The notes under the pieces: generated by a model | Databases searched by the model: none | What the model saw: only the letters and a program-made list of their open reading frames with translations | What the model was told of the DNA's origin: nothing | Position numbers and translations under genes: made by a program | Shown here: positions 11,396-22,960 of the stretch, piece by piece | How the letters are laid out: each line of letters opens with the position of its first letter | How positions within the stretch are numbered: the first letter of the stretch is position 1 | From: Desmodus rotundus | Lineage: Eukaryota > Chordata > Mammalia > Chiroptera > Phyllostomidae | DNA length: 64,000 nt | Reading direction: 5' to 3' | NCBI RefSeq assembly: GCF_022682495.2 | Contig: NC_071390.1 | Location: 172,075,220-172,139,219 of the forward strand

Positions 11396-12999
11396 CTAAT
11401 TGAATAGTTTTGGCACTGTGCTCTGTTAAAAACTCAAGGAAAATTCAGACCTCTTGGTATCTATATTTAATGTTATTTTAGGCCATAAGATTATTTCCTA
11501 TAATGTTTAAAAATGAAATCCAAAGGTTCCTATCACAGATTCCTTTCCTAACAGGGGTAAATGCACCTGAACCTTAGATTCTTAATTAGCGAGGCTTCTG
11601 AAATTACCTTGGAATCTCACAAAGGTGTTTACCTTGATCACACACCATCACCCCTTCATGAACTAATATGCCTCCCTTTGACAAAACAGACACGGGCTCC
11701 AATTACCAGAAACGCACCAAGCACGTGCGTTAGAATGTTTAAGAGGCTTCTAACCCTCACAGATGATTCTGATCCAGGGAACCTTAAAATTAATAAACTG
11801 TGAAAGGTGTATCTTCTGTCCTTGTTGGATGAAAATGAACATTAATACCCTGCTGATGAGTCATTAACACATGTCAACAGTAAGAAATAAGACCGCACTG
11901 TTGCGTTCACCAGGAGAGGCCGAGTTAATTGAGCTGATGGTGAAAGGCAGTACGCTGAAACTTTGGTTTATGAGGAACCACAAACCTGACAAGTTTATTA
12001 AATAATAAATTTCCATGGGCTATAGGATGTCTTTTTTTAAAAAAAAAAATGATAACTAAAATACCAAAGCGGGAGTTTAGAGAGAAGAGAGAGGAAATAT
12101 CAGCTCAGAACCCAGACATGTCTGCCTTCCTGGTACACACTGTGGAAATGATTCCCAACTCATTAGGGAGGCAAAGGTATGAGTGGAGAGAAACGCTAAT
12201 TAGGCAGAAGCTCGGTTAGCTAAATTCATTTGGGGCAATATCACATGGACTAATGGAATAAGCCATAAAATTTTAAATTCCAGGCAGACGACTGTAAGTG
12301 GTTTTGAAGAAGCAAGCCAGTTCCCATTCTCCAAAAGGCACAGACTGGACGCTGGGAATTATACATCTGAGCACAATGGCAAAATTCACTCCAGAGAAGT
12401 TGATAACCAGTGAGTGACACCTGCAGAATAGAAGGGTTAAGGTCAGCTCCTACGGCAATGTCTAGGAATGTCCTTATTATAATACACAACTAAGGCTGGA
12501 GTAGAAGAAGGTAGTTTAAGTGAAGACTGGGAATTCAACTTAAGAGACCAGAAAGTTAACGATCAGGAATCCTTAGGCCTTAAAGCAATCATTTTCCTTT
12601 GTTCTAAACAGCACAATTTATGCCCTGCACCGGTGATGGGCTCGTGGGACTTTCCATTTTATGATATTATTTACAAGCAATGCTGCTAGGAACTAACTTG
12701 TATGCGTCTCCTGGTACACAGTTGAAAAAGTTATTTTAGGACTGTGATCCTCATGTTAAAAAAAAATGGGGAATTTACTAGGCACTAATGTCTTGACCCC
12801 ATCAGAGACCAACTAAATGACTGAATCCAGATACAGGAGTAGAGGGGAAGAGGGGAAATGAGGGTTGATATGGAGGGGGTGGGAAGGTGCAGTGTCAAAC
12901 ATTGTTTTCAAGCATTTAATATGTAAATATACAAATTCCACCAGCTGCCCTCAAATGTATTTTATACCTGTTTTATTTTCCAGTTAAGGACCCAGTGAA
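11396..12999. other. Unique DNA; candidate conserved non-coding element at 11.85-12.26 kb
   Basis: No transposon recognised. 11850-12260 has a motif-rich composition: GATGAGTCATTAACA, GAGTTAATTGAGCTGATGG and TGAGGAACCACAAACC (two Runt-type words). It has no open frame of note. See findings. Confidence 0.5.
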
Positions 13000-13400
13000 G
13001 GTCCATATCTTGCATTTAATTGTAAGTCTCCGCTCTCTGTCTTCAGGTGGAACAGTCTCTCCACCTTTTCCTTACTTGTGGTGTTGCCTTTTAAAAGAGT
13101 CCAGACCAGTTATCTTGTAGAATGCCCCACGTCCTAGACTACTTCCTCACAGTGTCATTCACCGCGATCCTCTAGCCTCTGCATCTCCTGTAAACTGAAG
13201 TTAGGGTATAGAGACTTCTTTGGGTTCACTTTACACCTGCTAGTGAGAACACTTGTAGGTGACAGTACGAACTCCTACTGCATCGCATCAGGAGGCCCTT
13301 GACGTCAGGGTGCCCCACTGTCACTGGCCCTAAGTTTGGTCGCTTCGTTAAGGAGGCAATTGCTTATCTCTGCAAGATAACTTTTTCTTAATTTAAATTA
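13000..13400 (+). repeat. Ancient repeat, probably old L1 3' region
   Basis: Word order GGAACAGTCTCTCCACCTTTTC, AAGAGTCCAGACCAGTTATC, GCATCAGGAGGCCCTTGACG and GTCACTGGCCCTAAGTTTGG follows a known mammalian interspersed repeat. I link it to old L1M 3' sequences, but the exact family and strand are uncertain. Confidence 0.4.
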
Positions 13401-13589
13401 AGATGAAGGGCCTCAGCGATTCTAGGTACCTTTGGCAGGAATGGCTCTCAAACTTGCCTCCCACGTCAGTGGACAAAGTTGTGGCATTTGGACTCCCTCA
13501 GAAAGTGTGAGGAAACACAAGGATACTTTCCTCCTTGTCACCGGGCACTTTCCTCCCTCATTCAATAGCCTACATTTGGAAATCCGCTA

Positions 13590-13800
13590 CAGTATTCATT
13601 AAGGATCCGCTCCATTTTAGACCCTGTTACACTTTATTTCATTTAATCCTCACAGTATTATGAGGTTCTTATGATTTTAAAAAAGGGAAACTAAGGCTCT
13701 GAGAGATCAACTCACAGAGTCACAAAGTAAGTACAAAGCTAGTGTGCAACACGGGTTCGTGAGATTCCGAAGCCTGTTCTCACAATGCTGTGTTTTCCCT
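13590..13800 (+). repeat. MIR SINE
   Basis: CATTTAATCCTCACAGTATT, GGGAAACTAAGGCTCTGAGA and GAGTCACAAAGTAAGT form the standard MIR core. Confidence 0.75.
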
Positions 13801-14079
13801 CAGAGCCCGTACCTCCATTCCTGGAGGCCTGGAACCTCAGTGGCAGAGACAAATCCAACCATCTTTCCCGCTGGGTTGAAATCAAAGTCTCCAACCACTT
13901 TCTTAACCTGACACTGTTCTCATCCAGGATTAAACCACCCTGACTCCATTCCAGTGTCTGATTCCATACACCAGACCATTATACAGTATTTTCTTACATA
14001 CAGGAGTGTTAATAACAAAGCTAATACAGAAAATCCAAACCAAACCTCCCTCTACAACCTTGAGAGTTAGAATCACAGT

Positions 14080-14290
14080 AGTGAAAACTGAAGCTCTACA
14101 GTCAACCGCCCCAGTTCCGAGCCCCACCTCTCCCACGGAGTACACTGGGGAAAATTTTTAACCATTCTGTGAAGACAGTAATAGTTCCAGCTTCATGGCG
14201 TTGTTGAATTGATGTATACTAAGTGTTTGAAGAACACCTTTTAGTAAGTGTCCTGAAGGTGTTAGTTATTATTTATAAATTGTTTGATTC
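14080..14290 (-). repeat. MIR SINE (antisense)
   Basis: Reads as reverse-complement MIR: GTGAAGACAGTAATAGTTCC, then a CATGGCGTTGTTGAATTGAT block and an ending TTAGTAAGTGTCCTGAAGG. Confidence 0.5.
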
Positions 14291-14439
14291 TGTTTCCCCC
14301 ACTACCACTTCAACTGATATTCTCTTTATTTCTTCATCGCCATAAAAGTGATCACATTCTCTAAACTCATATTAAAGATGGGAAGTCCACTCCCATCTTT
14401 AACAATAACTTGACTGAGACTTACTTGATTATTAAATCT

Positions 14440-14640
14440 TTTCACCCCCTTGGCATTTGGTGATCACAACAACCTTTGAGGAACTCAGCAATAATTATCT
14501 GCCCATCTTCATGAAGAAATCTTAATTCAGAAAGATTGATGACCTATCTAGGTTTGCTCAATTAGTGAATAAATGAGCTGGGCCAAGGACCCAAATATCC
14601 TGCTTCCCAATTTCAATAGCCTTTGCCTAGTAAGCATACT
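14440..14640 (+). repeat. MIR SINE
   Basis: Weak but ordered match: CCCATCTTCATGAAGAAATC, GCTCAATTAGTGAATAAATG and CCAAATATCCTGCTTCCCAA. Confidence 0.5.
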
Positions 14641-14649
14641 GCCTCATGG

Positions 14650-15090
14650 TTGCCACATTCTAATCTTCCTAAAATATGGCTCATATTACATCATTTAGCA
14701 GAACACTCTTCAATGGCTCCCTAATGTTGAGTGGAACAAAATTCCTCACCCTACTAACATGGCTGAAGTCTAAATTCCAGTTTTATTTCCTATGAATACT
14801 TTTACTTCAAATGTGACACCTCTTTTTCAACCAAACAATCTCTTTCCACCTAGAATACCTTCTCTTTCCTTCATGATCACCCCCTGTGAAAAGCCACATC
14901 CCTCTATCAAACCCATCTCAATTACCAACAACTGCATATCACCTACCCCCAACCCTCAAAATTCAAGTGGACCGTATTTCACCCCTTTACATCACTCACT
15001 ACACTGTGCGATGTTTGAGGGCAGGTCTGGCAACATCTAACGGCATCCCTGGCACACGGCATGCACTCAACAGACACTTTTTAAATTACA
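14650..15090 (+). repeat. L2 LINE, 3' end
   Basis: Shows CTCTTCAATGGCTCCCTAAT, CCACCTAGAATACCTTCTC and the L2 terminus ATGTTTGAGGGCAGGTCTGG, CTGGCACACGGCATGCACTC AACAGACA. The two overlapping plus-strand frames here (14792-15116) are fragments of this LINE, not genes. Confidence 0.65.
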
Positions 15091-15809
15091 TTGAAGTTAT
15101 GCTCCATCAAATTTGAGGCCAAAGTACAGAGTTGTAAGGGAGTAGCAATGCCCCGACTTCTGCAAGCTTAAGGGACTTGGAACTGCCTCAGCTATCGCCC
15201 CTGTCATGTCTCCACTGTCTCTTGCATTTGGCTTTGACTTCATTCCTAATATAGTTCGGGCTCTGATCCCATCTCCCCCTACAGCTTAAATGTTCTCATT
15301 GGTTTGTCTCCCTGCTATCTCTCCCCATTCCAATCATTCAAGTAGGAACAATTACATTAGCACAGAAACATTATTTAAGATCTCCTCCAGTACAGTCAAT
15401 ACAACAGGAGCATTTGCAAGTGAAAAAAGCTGCCAACAGCCTCCAGGTAGGTAGGACCCAGAGTTGCACTGGCCACTGTAGGAGGTCTAAATATCAGACT
15501 GGCTATTGAGAGTCGGAAGTCATAGGCAAGGCAGACAGAAGGAAGTATGCAAAGACATACCAAAGTGCCACTTCAAACAACCAAGCTTGCTGTGGTATTT
15601 TAGGAAAAAGCCACATTTTGCTATTCCAAAAGGAATCTTGGCCTGTGTTCAAAGTGCTCACCAATCATCTTGGCAATAGCCGTCATCAGAAATCCTTGCA
15701 CGTCATGGTACCAGCCCCCTGGTGTACCATAACTGAGTTTCCTCATCCTCAGTCTCCTCCCCAAGGGAAGCCAAGTGATCACATCACAACTGCAGAGCTC
15801 AGGACAGCA

Positions 15810-16030
15810 GAGAAGGTGATGCAGTGGAATGAGCCTGAGCTTTAGGGACAGGCTGGGTTTCAACCCTGGTTCTACCATTCGTAATTATGTGATCGTGAGC
15901 AGGTTACTTAGCTTCAGCATCGACATCTTTAAAACAGGGATACTAATGTTCCTATAACTGAATTGTGTTGAGGATGGTAGGAGATAACACATAAAATTCC
16001 TGACACATATGTTTACTAAACAAATGAACA
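15810..16030 (-). repeat. MIR SINE (antisense)
   Basis: AGTGGAATGAGCCTGAGCTT, TTTCAACCCTGGTTCTACCA, GTGATCGTGAGCAGGTTACT and AAAACAGGGATACTAATGTT are reverse-complement MIR words in order. Confidence 0.75.
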
Positions 16031-17499
16031 TGGGCCTGAAGGACATAAAGAACAAGCAAGACTTCTTATCTGGGTACAGCCCTAAATTTGAGGATCTCTG
16101 AGTTTTGAGAGAAGGAGTCTGTGTGTCTGACCAGTTCTGTGTGTCCGCTGATTGTCTTAAGGTACAGCCTTGATCTTGCAGGCAGGTATGTTGATTCCAC
16201 AATCAACAGTTGATATTCACTCTCAGAGCAAGCATACATAACACACTGGTTTTACCAAAATAAAATTTGGTCCCTTCCTAGAGTTGGCCATAAGGTAAGT
16301 GGCAAAGACAAAAACCAAAGCAAATTATCATAGCATCACAAGTGCTAAAACTATGGGCACCTAGTGAAAGGAGGTATAAATTGTCCTGGAAGATAAGAGA
16401 AGATTTACCAGAAGAACAGACATTTGAGTTAATGGTGATGAATGAGTGGCTGATATCAGGTTTCTCTCAAGGAGAGAACTATCTTTGATTATGAAAGCGT
16501 TCTGATAAAGTTTCCTACAGAAAAATACACCTTGAGAGCAAGAGTTGGAAAGAGACATTAGGAGAATACTAATCTTCTCTGCCTGGGAAACAAACAGAAA
16601 AGTAGTAGTGAAAAGCAGAGAAGAGAGAATAGAGCAACACAAATAATAACTCAACCATGTGCAGTGAACCCATAAGAAATCCTTATGTTAGACTTACCAA
16701 AGGACGCAAAATCAGAAATGAGTATTAGCCCATCTTTGATTTGTTTACATTCCTAAAGACTGAAGTCTCTTCATTTTTCCACATTGCCATCCATTTCAAG
16801 CACCAATGTCCAGGAGTTTAGAGAAAAATCCATGGAAAAGAGCAAAAATAAATTCATATGCAGTGTGTCACAGAGAAGAAGAGCAAGACCACCAGGGAAT
16901 GGGAGACAAAACTAATGCAGAGTTCAGGTAAGGAGAGAGTTCAGAGCCAAAAGCACCATAGAGTAAAGACCTCATGGAGAGAGAAACAGACTTCCCAGGG
17001 ACCATAACAACAGAAGTGTAGTCAATTGGATCGAACTCTCACGGGCAGAGTGGCATCCCTGATCACGGAACAACAGACAGAGGAACAGCACAGAAGGTGA
17101 GGGACTGCACACACACAAATATAGTGGTGATGGGGCAGCCAAAGGATGTAAGGTTGGGAGTGGCTGGAGCACAAAAGACAACGAGAAGGTACAACACCTC
17201 CCCTCTCCACCTTTAACTCATCTTTCTTGAGACTGATTCATTTTCAGGGACAAGAAATTCCACCTCTGGAGTCAGACCAGGCTCAGTCTAGGGTGCTGTT
17301 TCTGCGATTCCATCTCTGGGCGCCTAGGGCTCTACCTTGCACAGAATTACCCACATCCACACATTCTCTTCCGGAGCAGGAGCAGGGCTGCTCACCTTTG
17401 CATTGCCAACACCCAGCACAAAGCACATGGCAGGCAGGACACAAATGCTTCTGAAGATACAGTTGTGATTTAAACATCTTAGTTGTCTTCTTTAATCCA
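16031..17499. other. No feature recognised
   Basis: Unique-looking DNA. Several short frames on both strands have no resemblance to known proteins. No coherent repeat was recognised. Confidence 0.6.
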
Positions 17500-17775
17500 T
17501 AACATTATTAATAATGGTTTTCATTTATTAAATTCTCACTGTAGGCCAGGGCTCTTACTAGACGCTTTAAGCATAATATTTCTTATTCCTTTAGGATAAG
17601 TGACACTGTTACAGAGCCTAAAATAGCACCTGGTATATAGAAAATACTCAAAAATCAGTTCTTGAGTTAATGAATGAGGGAAAGAAAGAAGAATCAGAGG
17701 CCTGGAGAAGTAAAGGGACCTGCCTAAGGTCACTCTGGTTGTTAAGGACAAAGTAAAACAGATACCCCCAGATTC
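17500..17775 (+). repeat. MIR SINE interrupted by an L2-type tail
   Basis: MIR 5' part at 17510-17605 (CATTTATTAAATTCTCACTG) and MIR core at 17700-17770 (CCTGCCTAAGGTCACTCTGG). Between them, 17617-17690 reads as the L2/MIR 3' end: TAGCACCTGGTATATAGAAA followed by GAGTTAATGAATGAGGG. Confidence 0.55.
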
Positions 17776-17841
17776 ACTGCTAATCTAGAATTCCTCACAT
17801 TATAGTACTCAGACCTAAGGACCTTAAAGGTTCCTTTCTGC

Positions 17842-18070
17842 CTGTGGTCGCTGAATAATGGTTTCCCCAGGATGTCAACCTCTGAATCCTGGGTCCTGTG
17901 AACATGTTACTTTCAATGGTAAAAGGATCTTTGGCAGATGGGATTAGGATGAGAGGTTACCCTGGACTAGCCTGGTAGGCCCAATAAAAAACAAGTGTTC
18001 TCATAAAAGGAGACAGAACGAGACTGGACTACAGAAAAGGAGTGTCAAAGCGATTCGACCTGAGTCCCAA
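17842..18070 (+). mobile_element. MLT1-type LTR, 5' part
   Basis: GCTGAATAATGGTTTCCCCA, CAACCTCTGAATCCTGGGTC, TGTGAACATGTTAC, AAAAGGATCTTTGGCAGATG and GGTAGGCCCAATAA are MaLR LTR 5' words in the right order. Confidence 0.75.
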
Positions 18071-18109
18071 CTAAACACTGTGTTCATGAACTCCAGCAGG
18101 TTCATATAT

Positions 18110-19915
18110 GTAGGTGGAGTTCATTGATTTTGCTGCTTTTTATTATTCCATTCACTGTTTCTATTTACTATTCCTATTTCTATTCCATCCACTATTTCCT
18201 ATTTATGGACTCATATAAATGTTTATGGTTTTACTTGCACAGATAATTCTGCTACACATATTCTTGTATGTATCTATCTCCTGGAGAAGTGTCAGAGTTT
18301 CTGGAGGGGTTGTAATTCAGAGTGGAATTGCTGAATCATAGGATATTTGTTATTGTACTTACCTGTTGCTGTGTAACAATGTCACCACAAAACATAGCAA
18401 CATAAAACGTGGCATTTATTATCTCACAGTTTCTTGGGTCAGGAATCCCAACACAGCCTAGCTGGATCCCCAGCTTCCAGGGTCTTCCACAAGGCTATCA
18501 GCGAGATGTGAGCCAGGGTTACAGTCTCATTGGACTGTTCAACTGGGGAAGAAGCTGCTTCCAAGTTTGTGCAGTTTTTGGTGAGATTCAATTCCACGTG
18601 AGCTGTGGGACCAATGGCCTCGCTCCCTACTAGCTGTCCACCCTCAGCTGCTTGTTACTTGGACTTCAGCATAGAGCGACTGACAATATAGCAGCTTGTA
18701 TCATCAAAGCCAGCAAGACAGACATCTGTTAGCGACATGGAAGTCAGGACATTATGTAATTTATTGACAGGAGGAACATCCCATCACCCTTGCAACATCT
18801 ACTGAAGCACGTCCCAGGACCTGCCGACTCGAGGGCAGGGAAGTCACACAGAGTATGAATACCAGGAGGTGGAGATCACTGGGAGCCACATTGAGTCTGT
18901 TTACCACATTTGTTTTAAACCCCGCAGCATCATCCCCAGTGGCTTCCTAAGTGGTCGTATCAATTTATAGGCCCACCTACAACAATGAAAAGTGCTCGGT
19001 CTTTTCCATCCTCATCAATGTGTGTTACTGTCACACAGGCTTTATCGCCAACTGTTAGATACAAAATATGTCAGTTAGTGGTGGTTTTAACTTGCATTTC
19101 TCTGATTAGTGGTGAAGTTTAACATCTTCTCACAGATTTAAGAGTCATTCTTGTTTCCTAGTCTGTAAAATTACATTTTCAGTCTCTTCCTCTTTTTTCC
19201 TATTCTCTTGTCTTTACTCATTGATTTTTAGGGGTTATTTTATAATTATTATTATTATTGCTTGTTAATCTGGACTCTGATACCTTGCCTATTTTACATG
19301 TTAAAATATCCTTTCCTAATTCGAGGCTTTAGTTTTGCTTTCTTTATGGTTTCATTATATTTTAATCTTAATTTTTGTCTGAATTTATTAACCTTTTAAT
19401 TTGGGGGGATATTATGCAAGACAAGTTTACTGATACTGAAGTTAATATAATATAATTTCTTCTAAAGGGTTCTAAAAATGTCTCCCGGCACATTTAAGTC
19501 TTTAACCCATGTGGAACTGGCTTTTTGTGATGAAAAGAAGGCACTGATTGTTTTTCCATATGAGATTCATTTGTCCCAGAAGCAGCGGTCATCCTTTTCC
19601 CAGGAGAGACTAATATGCTACCGCTGTCTCATACCAAGTCCCCCACATGCATAAATCTGTCAGTTTTGTCCTTATCTCTCACTGTGCTATCGCTCTAAAC
19701 CTGTACCAATACAATGCTATTTCACAATGGTTTGCAATAGTTCTTGATGCCAGGTAGGGCAAGCACACCCCCTGCATCTCCAAAGCCATTCTTCCTTTTC
19801 AGGACTGTCTTATCTATTTCTAAAAATATTACAATAAGCTTTTCAATTTTATTACTGAAAAAAATATGCTGCATATTTTTATTGAAAGTCCATTGAATTT
19901 AGATTAATATGGAGA
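18110..19915 (-). mobile_element. Old L1 (antisense), split by an LTR
   Basis: T-rich plus strand with reverse-complement ORF2 words, for example GAGTGGAATTGCTGAATCAT, TTTAACTTGCATTTCTCTGA and CCCATGTGGAACTGGC. It covers about 18110-18356 and 18906-19915. All frames are broken. Confidence 0.6.
18357..18905 (-). mobile_element. MLT1-type LTR nested in the L1
   Basis: Begins ACCTGTTGCTGTGTAACAAT, continues TTATTATCTCACAGTTTCTT and finishes with AGTATGAATACCAGGAGGTG GAG and GGGAGCCACATTGAGTCTGT. This is a near-complete antisense MaLR LTR. L1 sequence resumes on both sides, so the LTR landed in the L1. The small frame at 18409-18633 is not a gene. Confidence 0.65.
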
Positions 19916-19919
19916 ATAT

Positions 19920-20145
19920 GCATGTTGGGCACTGTTTTAAAGGCTTTATGTGAACCAGCTCATTTATTACTAAGTACTACCTTGTAATGCATTAATAGCT
20001 ACCACAGATGAGGAAACCAAGGCCCAGAGAGTGGTTACACAGATTATACATGTAAAGATACTAAGACTACCTAACTAACATGTTATGGGGACAAGATTCA
20101 AATGCAGGCGGTCTGACTCCAGAGTCTCGGTTCATAACCTTGGTT
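19920..20145 (+). repeat. MIR SINE
   Basis: GGGCACTGTTTTAAAGGCTT, GATGAGGAAACCAAGGCCCA and GGCGGTCTGACTCCAGAGTC are MIR core and tail. Confidence 0.75.
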
Positions 20146-20420
20146 GATACTGCCTGTCACAGTTCCCTGGAGCTGCCATAACCAAGTGTCACAGACTGAG
20201 CAGCTTAGAACCACAGCGCTGGAGGCCAGAAGTCCAAAAGCTCCCTTAGCACGAGCTCTCACTTTTTCCACCCTTTTCGGAGCCATCCTAGTAGAGACTT
20301 CACACTGTCTCCGGGGTCTGTGCCAAAAAGCCGTGTCTTGTATCTCAGGTGAGAGCTCTAAAACAATAACCTCTCCCTTAGACGATTTCAATTTCTGACC
20401 TCTTGATAAAGCACCCTCAG
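20145..20420 (-). mobile_element. MLT1-type LTR fragment (antisense)
   Basis: AGCTGCCATAACCAAGTGTC ACAGACTGAGCAGCTTAGAA and GGAGGCCAGAAGTCC are the reverse complement of a MaLR LTR 3' end. The 111-codon minus-strand frame across it is chance. Confidence 0.6.
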
Positions 20421-21599
20421 AACACAGTCCCACAGATTTTTCCCTGGTTCCTGTTGGTACATATCTGGCTAAGTTGTGCGGCTCCTCGGGGTATGGTTCC
20501 TTTCCTTAGCAGGTCTAGCATATTCCAAGTTCAGTTATGCAGGCACTTCAGCCTGGTTATAGCCCTAATGGCCAGGAGGAGAGGTGGGGCAAATTTTAAT
20601 TAGGTAGATGCCCCACTTCTGAACACTTAGATATTTCAGAGAGTTAAGGTCCCCATTCCAAGTGTCAGGGTCATTCCTTCCCATCGGGGGCCCTGACCTG
20701 GTGTAGCAGACAGGCCTTGGTTGGAAGTTTAAAGACTCTTTGGAGTTCCAATACTCTTTGATGAAGTTGTAGACCTGGTCCTCAGCTTCTTGTCTGCTCG
20801 TTACAAGAGATGCAGTTCTCTTCACAGGCTTCCCAAGAGGCATCCAGGCTTTCACACCTGGCTTTGAACTGCCTTTGACTGATTTTCAATCTTTCACTAT
20901 CTTTTTCTAGAGCTTCAATAGAACATAGCATTTTCCTTTTACTGACTGTTTCCACCACGTTTTACAAATGATCACTACTTCATGCCAGCTTGTGCGTTGC
21001 CTTGTAGCAAAACATCCCAGATCACCACCAGTGGCTCTCTGTGTTCCTCCTGCCACCAAGTGATGGGGTCCTCATTGTCCCCTGGGCAGTGAATGGCCAT
21101 CTCCAGAACCTCAGCTTACTGCCAGCGTGCTTGGCCTACTTCTGGTACTAACTGCTGTGATTTGGGCTCCTCAAGAAGCTGACTGTGAGACAGAATTTAG
21201 TGTTCAGGACTAATTAGGAAGGGTTCTCAGGATTTACACCTGTGGAAGAGGAGGGCGGGAAGCCAAGGGAGAAGATGATTTGCAATGCAAGCCAAAGACC
21301 CTAGCTGGCCCTGGGGGGAGCTCTGAAGAGCAACTGACTTGTAATTATCCCACAATGAACAAAAGCTGTCCTTTATAGCCCTGATTGATCAGTCATTTGT
21401 GTGTGAGCTGCCTCAGGGTAAGGGTGTGACCTCAGGCTCAGGGGCTCCCTGCGGCTGAGGCAGTCCTAAAGGCACTGAGAGCCAGAGGGTGTCTGCTGAC
21501 AGCCCTCACAGTAGCTGGGGCAACCAGGGCTCCCTAAGGGAAGGGTCTGGGTGTGTGTCCATGTCCACCAGGGCTGGTGCTTGGAAACACCTGACAAAC
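20421..21599. other. Unassigned old sequence, possible LTR or retroviral remnant
   Basis: 21160-21300 (GGGCTCCTCAAGAAGCTGAC, TTAGGAAGGGTTCTCAGGAT) has the look of an old LTR. The minus-strand frame at 20565-20855 (96 codons) and its decayed upstream extension give a charged, helical protein but no family I can name. Neither a host gene nor a specific retrovirus can be claimed. Confidence 0.35.
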
Positions 21600-21980
21600 T
21601 TCCATCTGACAAGTTTGATCCAAAAGGAAATAAGATAAATGAGACAAAAAAAATATCAAGAATACCACTAAGGCAAAACTAGAAACAAATTAGATTTCAA
21701 ATGTGGAATATTATGAATGAACTTTTGCTAATACAATCGAAAATTATCACACATCAAAAATGACTCAAAAAGAAAGAAATAATGAATAAATCTCAACTTT
21801 TAAGAAAGTGAGTTAGCTTAAATCTACCTCCCAAAATTATGCCCAAAGTGAGTTTTACTAAATAGTGAAGTAATTCTAAAGTAAACAAACTCACACAAAG
21901 GATAAAACATTCCCCGATATATTTTTACATTTTAAAATAAAGCTTCACATGATCCCAATTATGAAAAAGTCAATTATGTG
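21600..21980 (+). mobile_element. Old L1 ORF2 fragment
   Basis: A-rich sequence with decayed ORF2 words (TGACTCAAAAAGAAAGAAAT, TCACACAAAGGATAAAACAT). It is the probable landing site of the mariner that follows. Low identity. Confidence 0.4.
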
Positions 21981-21984
21981 TATA

Positions 21985-22662
21985 AGGTCTGTGTGGGGAA
22001 AGTCCAGCTATTGTTAATATAACGGGAAGAGTTTGCACAATATCACCGTAACCTGGCGCCCAAGGACAGTGGACTGGAACATGCATGTGTGAAGTGAACA
22101 ATGATGACTTCACTGTACTAGTCAATGGGGGTGGTAGATGTTGAAGAGGGAGCATGTGTACTGTGTGGCCATTGAATTCAAAACGACTGAGCAAGTAGAG
22201 CAATGAATCTGTGTCAAATTTGCCAGGAAGCTTGCACATTCCTCTGTGGAAACTATTCAGATGATTCAGAAGGCCACAGCTAATGGACAACTGGTGATTG
22301 GCAGCTTCATCACAACAACGTTCCCACTCATGCATCACATCTCATGTAGAGTTCTTCTACAAAACATCAAGTCACCCAGGTGATTTAACCCCCCTACAGC
22401 CCAGATTTGGTGTCCTGAGACTTCTGGCTTTTTCCAAAACTAAAATCACCTTTGAAAGGCAAGACATTTCAGAGGGTTGATGAGATTCAGGAAAATACAA
22501 CAGAGCAGCTGATGGTGAATGGAGAGAATTGTGTGAGGTCCCGAGGTGCCTACTTTGAAGGGAACTTAAGCGTCATTGTCCTATGTACAGTGTTTCTTGT
22601 ATCTTCTTCAATAAATGTCTCTATTTTTCTTATTATTTGGCTGGATATTTCCTGGACAACAT
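21985..22662 (+). mobile_element. Mariner transposon (second subfamily), 5'-deleted transposase
   Basis: Left end AAGGTCTGTGTGGGGAAAGT CCAGC and right end GCTGGATATTTCCTGGACAA C form an imperfect inverted repeat flanked by TA at 21983-21984 and about 22663. The interior codes, with frameshifts, for the C-terminal half of a mariner transposase: HHNN and HASH segments near 22310, a degraded PPYSPDL motif near 22400, then an 82-codon frame at 22452-22700 with ENCVRSRGAYFEGN and a hydrophobic tail. At about 678 bp it lacks half of a normal element. It is inactive and distinct from the 4.6-kb copy, which has different ends. Confidence 0.8.
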
Positions 22663-22689
22663 ATAAATATGTTACCTATAATAATTTAG

Positions 22690-22960
22690 ACTTGTATTGA
22701 TATGTATTACTATGTAATATATATATTATTTTTATATATGATCTACACATAATTATATATAATACCATATATACTATATATGTATACATAGTATATGTGT
22801 GTATGTATACATATATAGTATGCCTGCATAGCATACATGTATACATATATACATATGTAGTATATATAATACTACATATGTATATATATATACACTATAT
22901 ATAATTATATATTTTATACACACATACATCTATACTTACACACATATGTGTTACATGAAA
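22690..22960. repeat. AT-rich (TA/TATG)n simple repeat
   Basis: Alternating TATA, TGTA and CATA words with many self-complementary stretches, for example ATATATATGTATACATA. It starts about 28 bp after the mariner and is likely to be length-variable and able to form cruciforms. Confidence 0.85.

Noticed and set aside
20565..20855. 96-codon minus-strand frame with a charged helical appearance
   Set aside because: Considered as a retroviral gag or structural protein remnant, but no motif could be named. Left as unassigned.
22690..22960. Origin-like or CRISPR-like array
   Set aside because: Simple AT repeat without spaced units; the organism is a mammal, so CRISPR is not expected.
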